Below, in pieces: positions 6,329 to 14,300 of a DNA stretch of 33,286 bases. The first letter of the stretch is position 1. Each line of letters begins with the position of its first letter. The notes beneath the pieces are model-generated. The model ran no database searches. It had not been told where the DNA came from and saw only the letters and a program-made list of their open reading frames with translations. The DNA is from VRUE01 sp044867925 (GTDB taxonomy: Bacteria; Actinomycetota; Thermoleophilia; Solirubrobacterales; 70-9), in assembly GCA_044867925.1 (NCBI GenBank), contig JBIOVV010000109.1, positions 1 to 33,286 of the forward strand. Reading direction: 5' to 3'. The position numbers and the translations under genes are program-made.

Positions 6329-7678
6329 ATGGGCATCGCCGTGGTGGTGATCGCCAACGACTTCTCCGCGATCAACGTCGCCCTGCCGACGATGGAGGAG
6401 GACTTCGACACCAACGTCAACACGATTCAGTGGGTGGTCAACGCCTACGCGCTGACCTTCGGCGTGATGATCGTCACCGGCGGGCGGCTGGCCGACATGT
6501 TCGGCCGCCGCAACGCCTTCTTCCTCGGCACCGCGATCTTCGCCTCGATGTCGGCGCTGGGCGGGGCCGCGCAGAGCGAGGCCTGGCTGATCGCGACGCG
6601 GACGTTGATGGGGATTGGCGGGGCGCTGATGTGGCCGGCGATCCTCGGCATGACCTACGCACTGCTGCCCGAAGACAAGGCTGGGCTTGCCGGCGGGATC
6701 ATCATCGGCGCCGCCGGGCTCGGCAACGCGGTCGGGCCGCTGATCGGCGGCGTCCTCACCGACGCGCTCAGCTGGCGCTGGATCTTCTTCCTCAACGTGC
6801 CGGTCTCGATCTTCGCCGTGCTCGTCACCTACCGGCTGGTCAAGGTCGCCGAGCCCGACGAGGGCAGGCAGCGGATCGACTACCCGGGGATCGGCGCGAT
6901 CTCGGTCGGCCTCGTCGCCCTGCTCGTCGCCCTCGACCAGGTCGACGACTGGGGGATCGGGGACCCGCGGGTATTCGGCCTGCTGGTTCTCTCCGCCGTC
7001 CTGCTGATCGCCTTCGTGCCGATCGAGCGGCGCGCCGGCAAGAGCGCCCTGATTCCGCGCGAGGTGATGGCGAACGAGAGCTTCAGGGCCTCCTGCCTGG
7101 CGATCCTCTTGATGTCGGCGACGTTCTTCGCCGCGCTGCTCTATCTGCCGCAGTTCATGCAGCACCAGCTCGGCTACTCACCGCTCGAGGCGGGCATCGG
7201 ATTGCTGCCGTTCCTCGCCACCTTCGCCGCGGTCTCCTTCGTCGCCGGGCCGCTCTACGAGCGACTCGGGGCAAAGCTCTTGGCGGCGGTCGGCGCCGCC
7301 TGCATCACGATCGCGCCATTCGTCTTCTCCCTGGTCGCATCGCGCGGCAGCTACGCCTCGCTGATCCCCGGCATGATCGTGCTCGGGATCGGGATCGGCA
7401 GCTTCTACCCGACCGCCACCACCGCCGGAGTCACCTCGGTCGACGAATCGCAGACCAGCCTTGCGGGCGGCATCGTCTACATGTTCCAGATCGCCGGCGG
7501 CTCGATCGGCCTGGGCCTGACGACGACGGTCTTCTCCGCCCAGGCCTCCTTCACCGACGGGATCGAGGCTGCCTTCCGACTGGACGCCGCGCTCTCCCTT
7601 GCCGGCTTCCTGGTCGTGCTTTTCTTCGTCGGCGGCCGCATCCTGGGACGGACCCGAGCCGAGGGCGCGCCCTCTTAG
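6329..7678 (+). CDS. MFS drug/metabolite exporter, DHA2 (EmrB/QacA-like) family
   Basis: A hydrophobic protein of 449 residues with about 12-14 membrane segments. It has the MFS motif-A region GGRLADMFGRRN after the second helix and the antiporter-type GAAGLGNAVGPLIGG. The SWRWIFFLNVPVSI signature is typical of proton-driven DHA2 exporters of drugs or metabolites. It acts in the cytoplasmic membrane; the substrate is unknown. The ATG at 6329 falls inside the first helix. The in-frame sequence before it (RSTWFALFA) looks like the natural beginning of that helix, yet no ATG, GTG or TTG occurs between it and the TAG at 6257. The true start may be a rare codon, or the N terminus is shortened. The gene is divergent from leuL-leuA. 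Its stop overlaps the stop of the convergent RTX gene by three bases. Confidence 0.88.
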   Translation: MGIAVVVIANDFSAINVALPTMEEDFDTNVNTIQWVVNAYALTFGVMIVTGGRLADMFGRRNAFFLGTAIFASMSALGGAAQSEAWLIATRTLMGIGGALMWPAILGMTYALLPEDKAGLAGGIIIGAAGLGNAVGPLIGGVLTDALSWRWIFFLNVPVSIFAVLVTYRLVKVAEPDEGRQRIDYPGIGAISVGLVALLVALDQVDDWGIGDPRVFGLLVLSAVLLIAFVPIERRAGKSALIPREVMANESFRASCLAILLMSATFFAALLYLPQFMQHQLGYSPLEAGIGLLPFLATFAAVSFVAGPLYERLGAKLLAAVGAACITIAPFVFSLVASRGSYASLIPGMIVLGIGIGSFYPTATTAGVTSVDESQTSLAGGIVYMFQIAGGSIGLGLTTTVFSAQASFTDGIEAAFRLDAALSLAGFLVVLFFVGGRILGRTRAEGAPS

Positions 7679-8241
7679 AGGGCCGGGCGCAACGACGAGC
7701 GCACGACGTTTTCGCCGCTGCCGCCGCTCAGAGTGTCGTGGCCGCCGCCTCCCCGCAGAACGTCGTTTCCGGCACCGCCGAGCAGCTCGTCGTTGCCGAA
7801 GCCGCCGAAGATCAGATCGTCGCCCGCCCGGCCGACGAGCTTGTCGTTGCCTTCGCCGCCGATCAACTTGTCAGGACCGCCGCCCCCGACCAGGCTGTCG
7901 CGGCCCGGCCCGCCGCGCATCGTCACCGGCACGCCGACCGCGCTGGCAACGGAGACCGTGTCGTTGCCTTCGCCGGCATTGATTTCGAAGCCGGCGACCA
8001 GGGGCGCCTTGCATACCAGCTCGGTCGGCATGCCCGGGGTGTTTTCGCAAACGGTGCCGCCGACTTCGAGCGGCGCGACGGAGTCGATTACGTAGTTGCG
8101 GCCATCGGGCGTCAGCCAGATGCGGATCATGCTTTCGGTGGCACCCCCTGCCAGGACCACCGTGTAGGTCGTTTCGGCGTTCGCGACCGGAGCGGCCTGC
8201 GCCGCCAGGATCGCCAGCATGATCAGAATCGTCCTCTTCAT
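7675..8241 (-). CDS. secreted protein with RTX-type calcium-binding repeats
   Basis: A 188-residue protein with a Sec-type signal peptide (KR, then ILIMLAILAAQAA, probable cleavage after VANA near residue 22). An unrecognised domain with two cysteines (65 and 77), possibly a disulphide, comes next. Residues about 88-175 hold glycine/aspartate nonapeptides of the GGxGxDxLx type (GGEGNDKL, GGAGNDVL, GGGGHDTL), which bind calcium in a parallel beta-roll. RTX proteins usually leave by a type I system with a C-terminal signal; here an N-terminal signal is present and no type I exporter is nearby. The ATG at 8241 is preferred over a TTG at 8247. It follows the MDR gene by 28 nt and could share its transcript. 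Function unknown. Confidence 0.8.
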   Translation of the reverse strand: MKRTILIMLAILAAQAAPVANAETTYTVVLAGGATESMIRIWLTPDGRNYVIDSVAPLEVGGTVCENTPGMPTELVCKAPLVAGFEINAGEGNDTVSVASAVGVPVTMRGGPGRDSLVGGGGPDKLIGGEGNDKLVGRAGDDLIFGGFGNDELLGGAGNDVLRGGGGHDTLSGGSGENVVRSSLRPAL

Positions 8242-8269
8242 CGTCAATACCCCGCGCCGCGCCGCAGGC

Positions 8270-9304
8270 CTAACTTGGAAACAGCACTACCTTGCCTACG
8301 TTGCGGCGTGCGGCGATGAATTCGTGTGCCTCGCCGGCTCGCTCGAAGGCAAAGGCCTCGGCGACGACGGGCTCCAGGCGCCCGGCCTCGAGGTCGGCCA
8401 TCAGCGGCTCCGTGACTCGATCGAGGCTTCCCTCGCGGTCCCACCACTTGAGCATGTTGAGACCGAAGACGCCCTTGTTCTCGTTCATCAAGGCCAGGCT
8501 CTTCCACCAGGGGATCGTCGCCAGCGGCATCTTGGCCAGGCTCTTCAAGGCGGCGGGAACGTCGCGGCCGCCCTCCTTCGTCACCTCGGAGAGGCCGTAC
8601 ATCACCACCCGGCCGCCGGAGCGCAGCAGGCGATAGTCCTTGCGGAACGAAGTCGGGCCGAGCGCGTCGATGACGAGGTCGACGCCCTCGCCGGCGGTGA
8701 TCCGCATCGTCTCCGCCGCGAAGTCCTGGCTGCGGTAGTCGATCGCGTGGGCGACCCCTTGGGCGCGGATCGCCTCGTGCTTGGCAGGCGAGGCGGTGCC
8801 GAAGATCTCAGCGCCGACGTTGCGGGCGATCTGAGTCGCGGCGATGCCGACTCCGCCGGCGGCGGCGTGAATCAGGACCCGGTCTTTCTCGCGCAGGCTG
8901 CCCATGACGATCAGGGCCGCGTAGGCGGTGCCGTAGTTGACCGGAAAGGCGGCGCCCTGCTCGAAGCTGAGCCGCTCGGGCAGCGGCAGGGCCTGATCGG
9001 CGGGCACCGTGACCAGCTCGGCCTGGCCGCCGAAGCGGGTGCCGGCCATGACCCGGTCGCCGACGGCGAAGTCGCTGACGCCCTCGCCGACGCTCTCTAC
9101 GGTGCCCGCGACCTCGTAGCCCATCACGCAGGGCGGTTTGGGGGCGTCGGGGTAGAGGCCGACGCGGGCCATCGTGTCGGCGAAGTTGATGCCGGCGGCG
9201 CGGACGGCGATCCGGACCTCGCCGGGGCCGACCGGCGGATCGGGTCGCTCCTGCACCTGCAGAACCTCGGGCCCGCCGTTCGCAGTCTGCACCAGCGCCT
9301 TCAC
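8270..9304 (-). CDS. NADPH:quinone oxidoreductase-like MDR-family dehydrogenase
   Basis: A 344-residue medium-chain dehydrogenase/reductase. The N-terminal GroES-like catalytic domain (to about residue 120) lacks the cysteine set of zinc alcohol dehydrogenases, so it is zinc-free. The Rossmann domain has AAAGGVGIAATQIA for NADPH. It resembles the quinone reductase/VAT-1/enoyl reductase branch, which reduces quinones or activated enones in the cytoplasm. The exact substrate cannot be read. The GTG at 9304 begins the typical MKALV-like N terminus (translated VKALVQT); no good ribosome site is visible. A structured repeat lies just upstream, between it and serA. Confidence 0.87.
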   Translation of the reverse strand: MKALVQTANGGPEVLQVQERPDPPVGPGEVRIAVRAAGINFADTMARVGLYPDAPKPPCVMGYEVAGTVESVGEGVSDFAVGDRVMAGTRFGGQAELVTVPADQALPLPERLSFEQGAAFPVNYGTAYAALIVMGSLREKDRVLIHAAAGGVGIAATQIARNVGAEIFGTASPAKHEAIRAQGVAHAIDYRSQDFAAETMRITAGEGVDLVIDALGPTSFRKDYRLLRSGGRVVMYGLSEVTKEGGRDVPAALKSLAKMPLATIPWWKSLALMNENKGVFGLNMLKWWDREGSLDRVTEPLMADLEAGRLEPVVAEAFAFERAGEAHEFIAARRNVGKVVLFPS

Positions 9305-9330
9305 CGGGCAAAGACTATGTGCTGTACGGA

Positions 9331-9413
9331 TCTGAGCAGGCAGAGCAAGGACGCAGGGAGCGTGGCGTGCTCCGCACGCGAGCGACCGAGGACGCAGCTA
9401 TGCGCCGCTCAGA
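9331..9413. repeat. hairpin repeat after serA, family AAGGACGCAGGGA (copy 1)
   Basis: TCTGAGC (9331-9337) pairs with GCTCAGA (9407-9413), and GCAGAGC with GCTATGC (one mismatch). AAGGACGCAGGGA and GACCGAGGACGCA face each other as a large internal loop. An inner stem GCGTGC/GCACGC caps a TCC loop. The right arm contains the serA stop codon. A second copy lies at 22941-23044 with the same internal-loop sequences and different stems. Function unknown; the position suggests a 3'-end processing or termination signal. Confidence 0.65.
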
Positions 9414-10989
9414 GGTCCACGGAGCGGCCGACCGAGAAGCCGTCGACCTGGAGGATCTTGGCGATCGTCTCGCCGCGCACGGGAGCGTCCGTGGTGAGTG
9501 CCATCACGGCGCGCTCGCCGTCCGCCTCGGCGCCGACCGCGGCAGAGACGATGTTGACCCCCTCCTCGCCGAACATCGTGCCGACCCGGCCGATCATGCC
9601 GGGACGATCGGCGTAACGGAAGACGGCGATGTGCTCGGCGAAGGGCAGGTAGAAGCTCTCGCCCCAGACCGAGACCAGGTAAGGCTCGTTGCGAGGACCC
9701 ACCCCGGTGCCGGCGACCTCCACCTCTTCCTCGCCGGAGCGGAGCCGGACGGTGACCAGCTCGGTGAAGTCCTCGGAGCCCGACTCCTTGGTCTCGACCA
9801 GGTCGACGCCGCGTTCCTCGGCCATCTGGGGCGCGTTGACGAGATTGACCGGCTCCTCGGTGTGACCGGAGAGGATGCCGACCAGGACCGCAATGCCGAG
9901 CAGGCGGGTGTCGTGCTGAGCGAGTTTGCCGCGAAACTCGACCGAGACCCGGTTGACCGACCCCTGGCCGAGGCCCTCGGCGAGGCGGCCGAGCTTTTCG
10001 CAGAGCGGCACGAAGGGAGAGAGCGCTTCCATCTCCTCGGGCCGGACCGCGGCGATGTTGACCGCGTTGGTCACAACGGCGCCGGTCAGTGCCGCGGTCA
10101 CCTGTTCGGCGGTGACGATGCCGGCGCGATCCTGGGCCTCGGCGGTGGAGGCGCCGAGGTGCGGGGTGACGACGACGTCCTCGCGGGCGAAGACCGCGTG
10201 CTCGGTGAAGGGCTCGGAGGGAAAGACGTCGAGGGCGGCGCCGCCGACCTTGCCCGACTCCAGCCCGGCATTGAGAGCGTCGAGGTCGACCAGCTCGCCG
10301 CGGGCGCAGTTGACGATCCGCACCCCGTCCTTCATCGCGGCGATCGCCTCGGCATCGATCAGGTCGATCGTCTCGGGTGTCTTGGGCACGTGGACGGTGA
10401 CGACGTCGGCGCCGGCGAAGAGGTCCACGAGGCTCTCTGCCCCTTCCACTCCAAGCTCCCGGAAACGCTCGGCGGAGACGAACTTGTCGAAGGCGATCAC
10501 GTCCATATCGAATGCCTGGGCACGTTTGGCGACGAGCTGGCCGATGCGGCCGAAGCCGACGATGCCGATCGTCTTGCCATAGAGCTCGGCCCCCTTGTAC
10601 TTGGCCCGGTCCCAGCGACCGTCGACGAGGGCCCCATGAGCCTGGGGAACGTTGCGGAAGAGGGCGAGGGCGAGGGCGAGGGTGTGCTCCGCGGCGGCGA
10701 CCGAGTTCGATTCGGGCGCGTTGGCGACGACGATGCCGCGTCGCGTCGCGGCGGGGATGTCGACGTTGTCGACGCCGGTGCCGGCGCGACCGATCACCTT
10801 CAGGTTGCCGGCCTTCTCGATCAGCTCGGGAGTCAGCTTCGTCGCCGAGCGGATCAGGATCGCGTCGTAGCCGCCGATCGCCTCGGCCAGCTCCTCGTCC
10901 GACATCTCGAGGCCAAGGTCGACGTCGAAGTTCTGCCGCAGCAGGTCGACGCCGGAGTCGGCGATCTTCTCCTTGACCAGAACCTTCAC
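9409..10989 (-). CDS. serA: D-3-phosphoglycerate dehydrogenase, type I with ACT domain
   Basis: SerA oxidises 3-phosphoglycerate to 3-phosphohydroxypyruvate with NAD, the first step of serine synthesis. The 526-residue protein has the NAD-binding GFGRIG (residues 145-150). Its catalytic residues are Arg230 (NCARGE), Glu259 (FPSEP) and His277 (TPHLGAS). An intervening allosteric-substrate-binding domain follows, then an ACT domain from about residue 450. The ACT domain is the site of serine feedback inhibition in this family. The GTG at 10989 is chosen because it overlaps the serC TGA (GTGA) and has GGGGGAGG upstream. serC and serA are thus translationally coupled. The 3' end sits in a hairpin repeat. 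Confidence 0.96.
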   Translation of the reverse strand: MKVLVKEKIADSGVDLLRQNFDVDLGLEMSDEELAEAIGGYDAILIRSATKLTPELIEKAGNLKVIGRAGTGVDNVDIPAATRRGIVVANAPESNSVAAAEHTLALALALFRNVPQAHGALVDGRWDRAKYKGAELYGKTIGIVGFGRIGQLVAKRAQAFDMDVIAFDKFVSAERFRELGVEGAESLVDLFAGADVVTVHVPKTPETIDLIDAEAIAAMKDGVRIVNCARGELVDLDALNAGLESGKVGGAALDVFPSEPFTEHAVFAREDVVVTPHLGASTAEAQDRAGIVTAEQVTAALTGAVVTNAVNIAAVRPEEMEALSPFVPLCEKLGRLAEGLGQGSVNRVSVEFRGKLAQHDTRLLGIAVLVGILSGHTEEPVNLVNAPQMAEERGVDLVETKESGSEDFTELVTVRLRSGEEEVEVAGTGVGPRNEPYLVSVWGESFYLPFAEHIAVFRYADRPGMIGRVGTMFGEEGVNIVSAAVGAEADGERAVMALTTDAPVRGETIAKILQVDGFSVGRSVDL

Positions 10990-12125
10990 GAACGAACCTC
11001 CCCCACGTTCTCGACCACCCAATCGATGCAGGCCGTCAGGGCTTCCACGTCAGCCGGCTCGACCGCCGGGAACATGCCGATCCGCAGCTGGTTGCGCCCC
11101 AGCTTGCGATAGGGCTCGACGTCGACGACGCCGTTGGCGCGCAGCGTCGCCGCAACCGCCGCGGCGTCAACCGAGTCGTCGAAGTCGATCGTGCCGACGA
11201 CCAAGGAGCGCTTGGCCGGATCGGCGACAAAGGGTGTCGCGAAGTCTGAGTTCTCGGCCCACCCGTAGAGGTGACCCGAGGAGGCGGAGGTGCGCTCGAC
11301 GCACCAATCGAGCCCGCCGCCGGCGAGCATCCACTCGACCTGATCGGCGAGCAGCAGCAGGGTGGCGAGCGCCGGCGTGTTGTAGGTCTGCTCCTTGCGC
11401 GAGTTCTCCAGCGCCGTCTGCAGGGAGAGGAAGCCGGGCTGCCAGCGGCCGGCGGCGCCGTCGAGCTCCCCGACGCGCGCGATCGCGGCCGGGCTGAGCG
11501 CGGCCAGCCAGAGCCCGCCGTCCGCGCCGAAGGCCTTCTGCGGCGCGAAGTAGTAGACGTCGGCCTGGCTCGCCTCCAGCGGCAGGCCGCCGGCCCCCGA
11601 CGTGGCGTCGATGAGAACCAGCGCATCGCCGGCGCCCGGGGGCCGCTCGACCGGGACCATCACCCCGGTCGAGGTCTCGTTGTGAGCCCAGGCGATTACG
11701 TCGGCCGCGGGATCGGCGACGGGCGCCGGCGCATCGCCCGGCTCGGCCTCGACCACTATCGGGTCCCGCAGGAACGGTGCGCCCTTGGTCGCCTTGGCGA
11801 ACTTCTGCGAGAACTCGCCGTAGGTGAGGTGCAGGGCACGCTCGCGCACGAGCCAGGCGCAGGCGGCGTCCCAGAAGGCGGTGGTGCCGCCGTTGCCGAG
11901 CGCGATCTCGTATCCGTCCGGCAGCCCGAAGAGCTCTGCGAGCCCCGCGCGCACCCTGCCGACGAGGTCGCGCACGGGCGCCTGCCGATGCGAGGTGCCG
12001 ATCAGCTTCGATTGCCCGGCGAGCCTCTCCAGCGCCTCCGGCCGCACCTTCGAGGGCCCGCAGCCGAAGCGCCCGTCGGCGGGCTTGAGCTCTGCGGGGA
12101 TCTGGGCGGCGGTCGAGGTCGTCAT
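10986..12125 (-). CDS. serC: phosphoserine aminotransferase
   Basis: SerC is a PLP enzyme that transfers the amino group of glutamate to 3-phosphohydroxypyruvate, giving phosphoserine. It is 379 residues long and belongs to the actinobacterial-type branch, beginning PAELKPADGRFGCGPSKVRP. The PLP lysine is Lys197 in FAPQKAFGADGG and the ring-binding aspartate is Asp173 in LIDATSG. The C terminus has GRNQLRIGMFPAVE. It overlaps serA by four bases, so the two form one operon for the first two serine steps; serB is not in the window. It is divergent from the DUF4282 gene across 131 nt that must hold both promoters. I could not identify convincing hexamers there. Confidence 0.96.
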   Translation of the reverse strand: MTTSTAAQIPAELKPADGRFGCGPSKVRPEALERLAGQSKLIGTSHRQAPVRDLVGRVRAGLAELFGLPDGYEIALGNGGTTAFWDAACAWLVRERALHLTYGEFSQKFAKATKGAPFLRDPIVVEAEPGDAPAPVADPAADVIAWAHNETSTGVMVPVERPPGAGDALVLIDATSGAGGLPLEASQADVYYFAPQKAFGADGGLWLAALSPAAIARVGELDGAAGRWQPGFLSLQTALENSRKEQTYNTPALATLLLLADQVEWMLAGGGLDWCVERTSASSGHLYGWAENSDFATPFVADPAKRSLVVGTIDFDDSVDAAAVAATLRANGVVDVEPYRKLGRNQLRIGMFPAVEPADVEALTACIDWVVENVGEVRS

Positions 12126-12256
12126 CGCGGGAGGCGACAGGTTATTGACCGTCGCGGGTGGACCTCGGGCAGGGCGTCTGACGATCGTCCGGGGATACCA
12201 CCGACCACCGGGCTAGGGTCTGATTGTTTCGTCAATCCCGTGGGAAAGGAAGACAG

Positions 12257-12595
12257 ATGGAGGCGATGAGTCCCTTGGATGGCACCCGGCAGGATCAGCG
12301 AGGTTTCTTCGAATCGCTGATGGACACCAGGTTTGACAGCCTGATCACTCCGAAGCTGATTCGTCTGCTCTACGTCCTCAGCATGATCGTCATAGCCATC
12401 GGCACGATCGTCTTCGTCATCGCCGGCTTCGCCGATAGTGCGGGCTCCGGGGTGATCCTGCTCATCCTGGCGCCGATCGTCGCCCTGATCTACCTGATCG
12501 TGGTCAGGCTCTGGCTCGAGCTGATCGTCGTCACCTTCAAGATCCGCGAGGCGGCAGACCAGATCGCCAGCAACACGGACCGTCCGAGCGCTTAG
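12257..12595 (+). CDS. DUF4282 family small membrane protein
   Basis: A 112-residue protein with a soluble N terminus (about 35 residues). The family signature FFESLMDTRFDSLITPKLIRLLY is followed by two membrane helices (roughly residues 47-65 and 75-97) and a short charged tail. The family is widespread in bacteria and has no established function. The ATG at 12257 is favoured by GGAAAGGAAG a few bases upstream. An in-frame TTG at 12224 lacks such a site. The cupin gene follows after 11 nt and is probably cotranscribed. Confidence 0.85.
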   Translation: MEAMSPLDGTRQDQRGFFESLMDTRFDSLITPKLIRLLYVLSMIVIAIGTIVFVIAGFADSAGSGVILLILAPIVALIYLIVVRLWLELIVVTFKIREAADQIASNTDRPSA

Positions 12596-12606
12596 GCTCC
12601 GGCGCT

Positions 12607-13014
12607 ATGAGCGAAACCAGCGAAAAGGCCATCAGCAAGGGCGACGGCTATGCCGTCGCCAACCTCAACGACCTCGGCGAGGGTCCCGGGTTCCGCAAGA
12701 TCCGCAAAGAGCTGGGCGTAACCGCCTTCGGCGTCAACGCGATCGTCCTGCCCCCCGCCTACGCCACCGGCAGCCATTACCACGACGAGCAGGAGGAGCT
12801 CTACTTCCTCCACAGCGGCCACGTCGCGATCGAGTTCGGCGACGGCAGCAGCCACGAGCTCGAGCCCGGCGGCCTCGCCTGGGTCGACGCCTCAACCGTT
12901 CGCAAGCTCAAAAACCTGAGCGACACGGAAGAGGCCGTCTACGTCGTCGTCGGCGGCAAGGGCGGCTACGTCGGCCGCGACGGCAAGCTGGCTGAAGGCG
13001 AGACTCACCGCTAA
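12607..13014 (+). CDS. cupin-domain protein
   Basis: A single-domain cupin of 135 residues. Motif 1 is GSHYHDEQEELYFLHSG, with probable metal ligands His57, His59 and Glu63 or Glu64. Motif 2 (PGGLAWVDASTVRKL) has lost the usual histidine, so metal binding may be partial. Cupins of this size include isomerases, dioxygenases and simple binding proteins, and the sequence does not decide which. No signal peptide is seen. It is 11 nt after the DUF4282 gene on the same strand and converges on ilvC across 274 nt filled by two large hairpin repeats. Confidence 0.85.
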   Translation: MSETSEKAISKGDGYAVANLNDLGEGPGFRKIRKELGVTAFGVNAIVLPPAYATGSHYHDEQEELYFLHSGHVAIEFGDGSSHELEPGGLAWVDASTVRKLKNLSDTEEAVYVVVGGKGGYVGRDGKLAEGETHR

Positions 13015-13025
13015 GCATCAGCGCT

Positions 13026-13129
13026 AGGGATCCAGGTCCCCCTTCCCCGGAGACCGTTGCGCAGCAGAGCGCGACTGGAAGATCCGAGCGTGGTCCCCAA
13101 GCCTCCGGGGAAGGGGGACCTGGATCCCT
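13026..13129. repeat. 104-bp hairpin element, copy 1 (27-bp perfect arms)
   Basis: Positions 13026-13052 and 13103-13129 are perfect 27-bp reverse complements around a 50-nt interior. The interior holds CCGTTGCGCAGC (13054-13065), a small stem GTTGCGC/GCGCGAC, and GTGGTCCCCAAGC (13090-13102). Copy 2 (13165-13267), in opposite orientation, shares these interior blocks but has different arms. The element lies between the convergent cupin and ilvC genes and contains no gene. Confidence 0.8.
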
Positions 13130-13164
13130 CCACGTGTCTGAGCTGCGTGTCTCGAAGCTTGGAA

Positions 13165-13267
13165 GGATGCCGACGGCCCCTCTCCATGAAGCTTGGGGAC
13201 CACACTTCGAGGCGCCGGGGACGATCCAGCTGCGCGACGGCTTCAGGGAGAGGGGCCGTGGGCATCC
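13165..13267. repeat. 103-bp hairpin element, copy 2 (27-bp arms), inverted relative to copy 1
   Basis: Positions 13165-13191 and 13241-13267 pair at 25 of 27 positions around a 49-nt interior. Read on the minus strand the interior begins CCGTCGCGCAGC (13240-13229) and ends GTGGTCCCCAAGC (13203-13191), matching copy 1. The arms are unrelated in sequence to those of copy 1. No gene lies here. Confidence 0.75.
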
Positions 13268-13288
13268 CCCGCGCTCAGGTGATCGAGC

Positions 13289-14290
13289 TCAGAACTCTTG
13301 GTCGATCCAGGGCATCTTGTCGCGCATCTCCTTGCCGACGCCCTCGACCTTGTGATTCTTGCCCTCTTCGCGCATGCGAGAGAGGTTCTCACCGCCCGCA
13401 CGGTTCTCCGCGATCCACTCCTTGGCGAACTCGCCGGATTGGATCTCGCTGAGGATCTCCTTCATCGCCGCTCGCGACTCCTCGCCGATGACGCGCTTGC
13501 CGCGGGTCATGTCGCCGTACTCGGCGGTGTTGGAGATCGAGTAGCGCATGCCCTGGATCCCCTTCTCGTACATCAGGTCGGCGATCAGCTTGAGCTCGTG
13601 CAGGCACTCGAAGTAGGCGAGGCGCGGGTCATAGCCCGCCTCGACCAGGGTCTCGAAGCCGGCGCGGACCAGCTCCGAGGCGCCGCCGCAGAGGACCGCC
13701 TGCTCGCCGAAGAGGTCGGTCTCGCACTCGTCCTTGAAGGTCGTCTCGATGACCGCGGCGCGGCCGCCGCCGATGCCGGCGGCGTAGGCGAGGACGAGGT
13801 CGTGGGCGTTGCCGGTGGCATCCTGCTGGACCGCCATCAGGCAGGGAACGCCACGACCTTCCTCGTACTGGCGGCGGACCAGGTGGCCAGGCCCCTTGGG
13901 GGCGACCATGCCGACGTCGACGCCGGCGGGCGGCGCGATCTGCTCGAAGTGGATGGCGAAACCGTGGGCGAAGAGCAGCAGGTTGCCGGGCGCGATCCCG
14001 TCGGCGATGTCCGACTCCCAGATCTCGGCCTGCTTCTCGTCGGGCAGCAGGATCATCACCGCGTCGCCGCGGCTGGCGGCTTCGGCGATGTCGAGCACCT
14101 CGAGTCCGGCCTCTTCGGCCTTGGCGCGACTGGAGGAATCGGGCCGCAGGCCGACGACGACGTCGACCCCCGAGTCCTTCAGGTTGAGGGCGTGGGCGTG
14201 CCCCTGGGAGCCGTAGCCGAGGATGGCGACGGTCTTGCCCTGGAGCAGCGAGAGGTCGGCGTCTGCGTCGTAAAAGATGTCGTCTGGCAT
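13289..14290 (-). CDS. ilvC: ketol-acid reductoisomerase
   Basis: IlvC converts acetolactate and acetohydroxybutyrate to the dihydroxy acids of valine, leucine and isoleucine synthesis, using NADPH and magnesium. At 333 residues it is a short class I enzyme. It shows the nucleotide loop GYGSQG (residues 25-30) and the phosphate-selecting RPDSSSRAKA. His109 (FAHG), the KGPGHLVRR motif, and metal ligands Asp192/Glu196 (DLFGEQAVLCGG) are also present. Unlike the common ilvBNC order, ilvBN lie about 9 kb away. menE ends 10 nt upstream of the ATG, so ilvC is probably cotranscribed with menE. Confidence 0.97.
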   Translation of the reverse strand: MPDDIFYDADADLSLLQGKTVAILGYGSQGHAHALNLKDSGVDVVVGLRPDSSSRAKAEEAGLEVLDIAEAASRGDAVMILLPDEKQAEIWESDIADGIAPGNLLLFAHGFAIHFEQIAPPAGVDVGMVAPKGPGHLVRRQYEEGRGVPCLMAVQQDATGNAHDLVLAYAAGIGGGRAAVIETTFKDECETDLFGEQAVLCGGASELVRAGFETLVEAGYDPRLAYFECLHELKLIADLMYEKGIQGMRYSISNTAEYGDMTRGKRVIGEESRAAMKEILSEIQSGEFAKEWIAENRAGGENLSRMREEGKNHKVEGVGKEMRDKMPWIDQEF

Positions 14291-14300
14291 GGGGCGCAGG

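Noticed and set aside
6088..8319. A 743-codon plus-strand frame over the leuA leader, MFS and RTX genes.
   Set aside because: Arg-rich shadow frame. The MFS frame has membrane helices and family motifs, and the RTX gene is on the other strand.
9331..9413. A tRNA or known riboswitch after serA.
   Set aside because: No cloverleaf, no T-arm motif and no riboswitch consensus I recognise; the structure is a single stem with a large internal loop.
12126..12256. Promoter hexamers for serC and the DUF4282 gene in the divergent gap.
   Set aside because: TTGAC-like and TAnnnT-like pieces are present on both strands but not at acceptable spacing, so I could not support a specific site.
13057..13452. 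Small open frames across the two hairpin repeats between the cupin gene and ilvC.
   Set aside because: They follow the palindromes, have no ribosome sites and no recognisable protein features.
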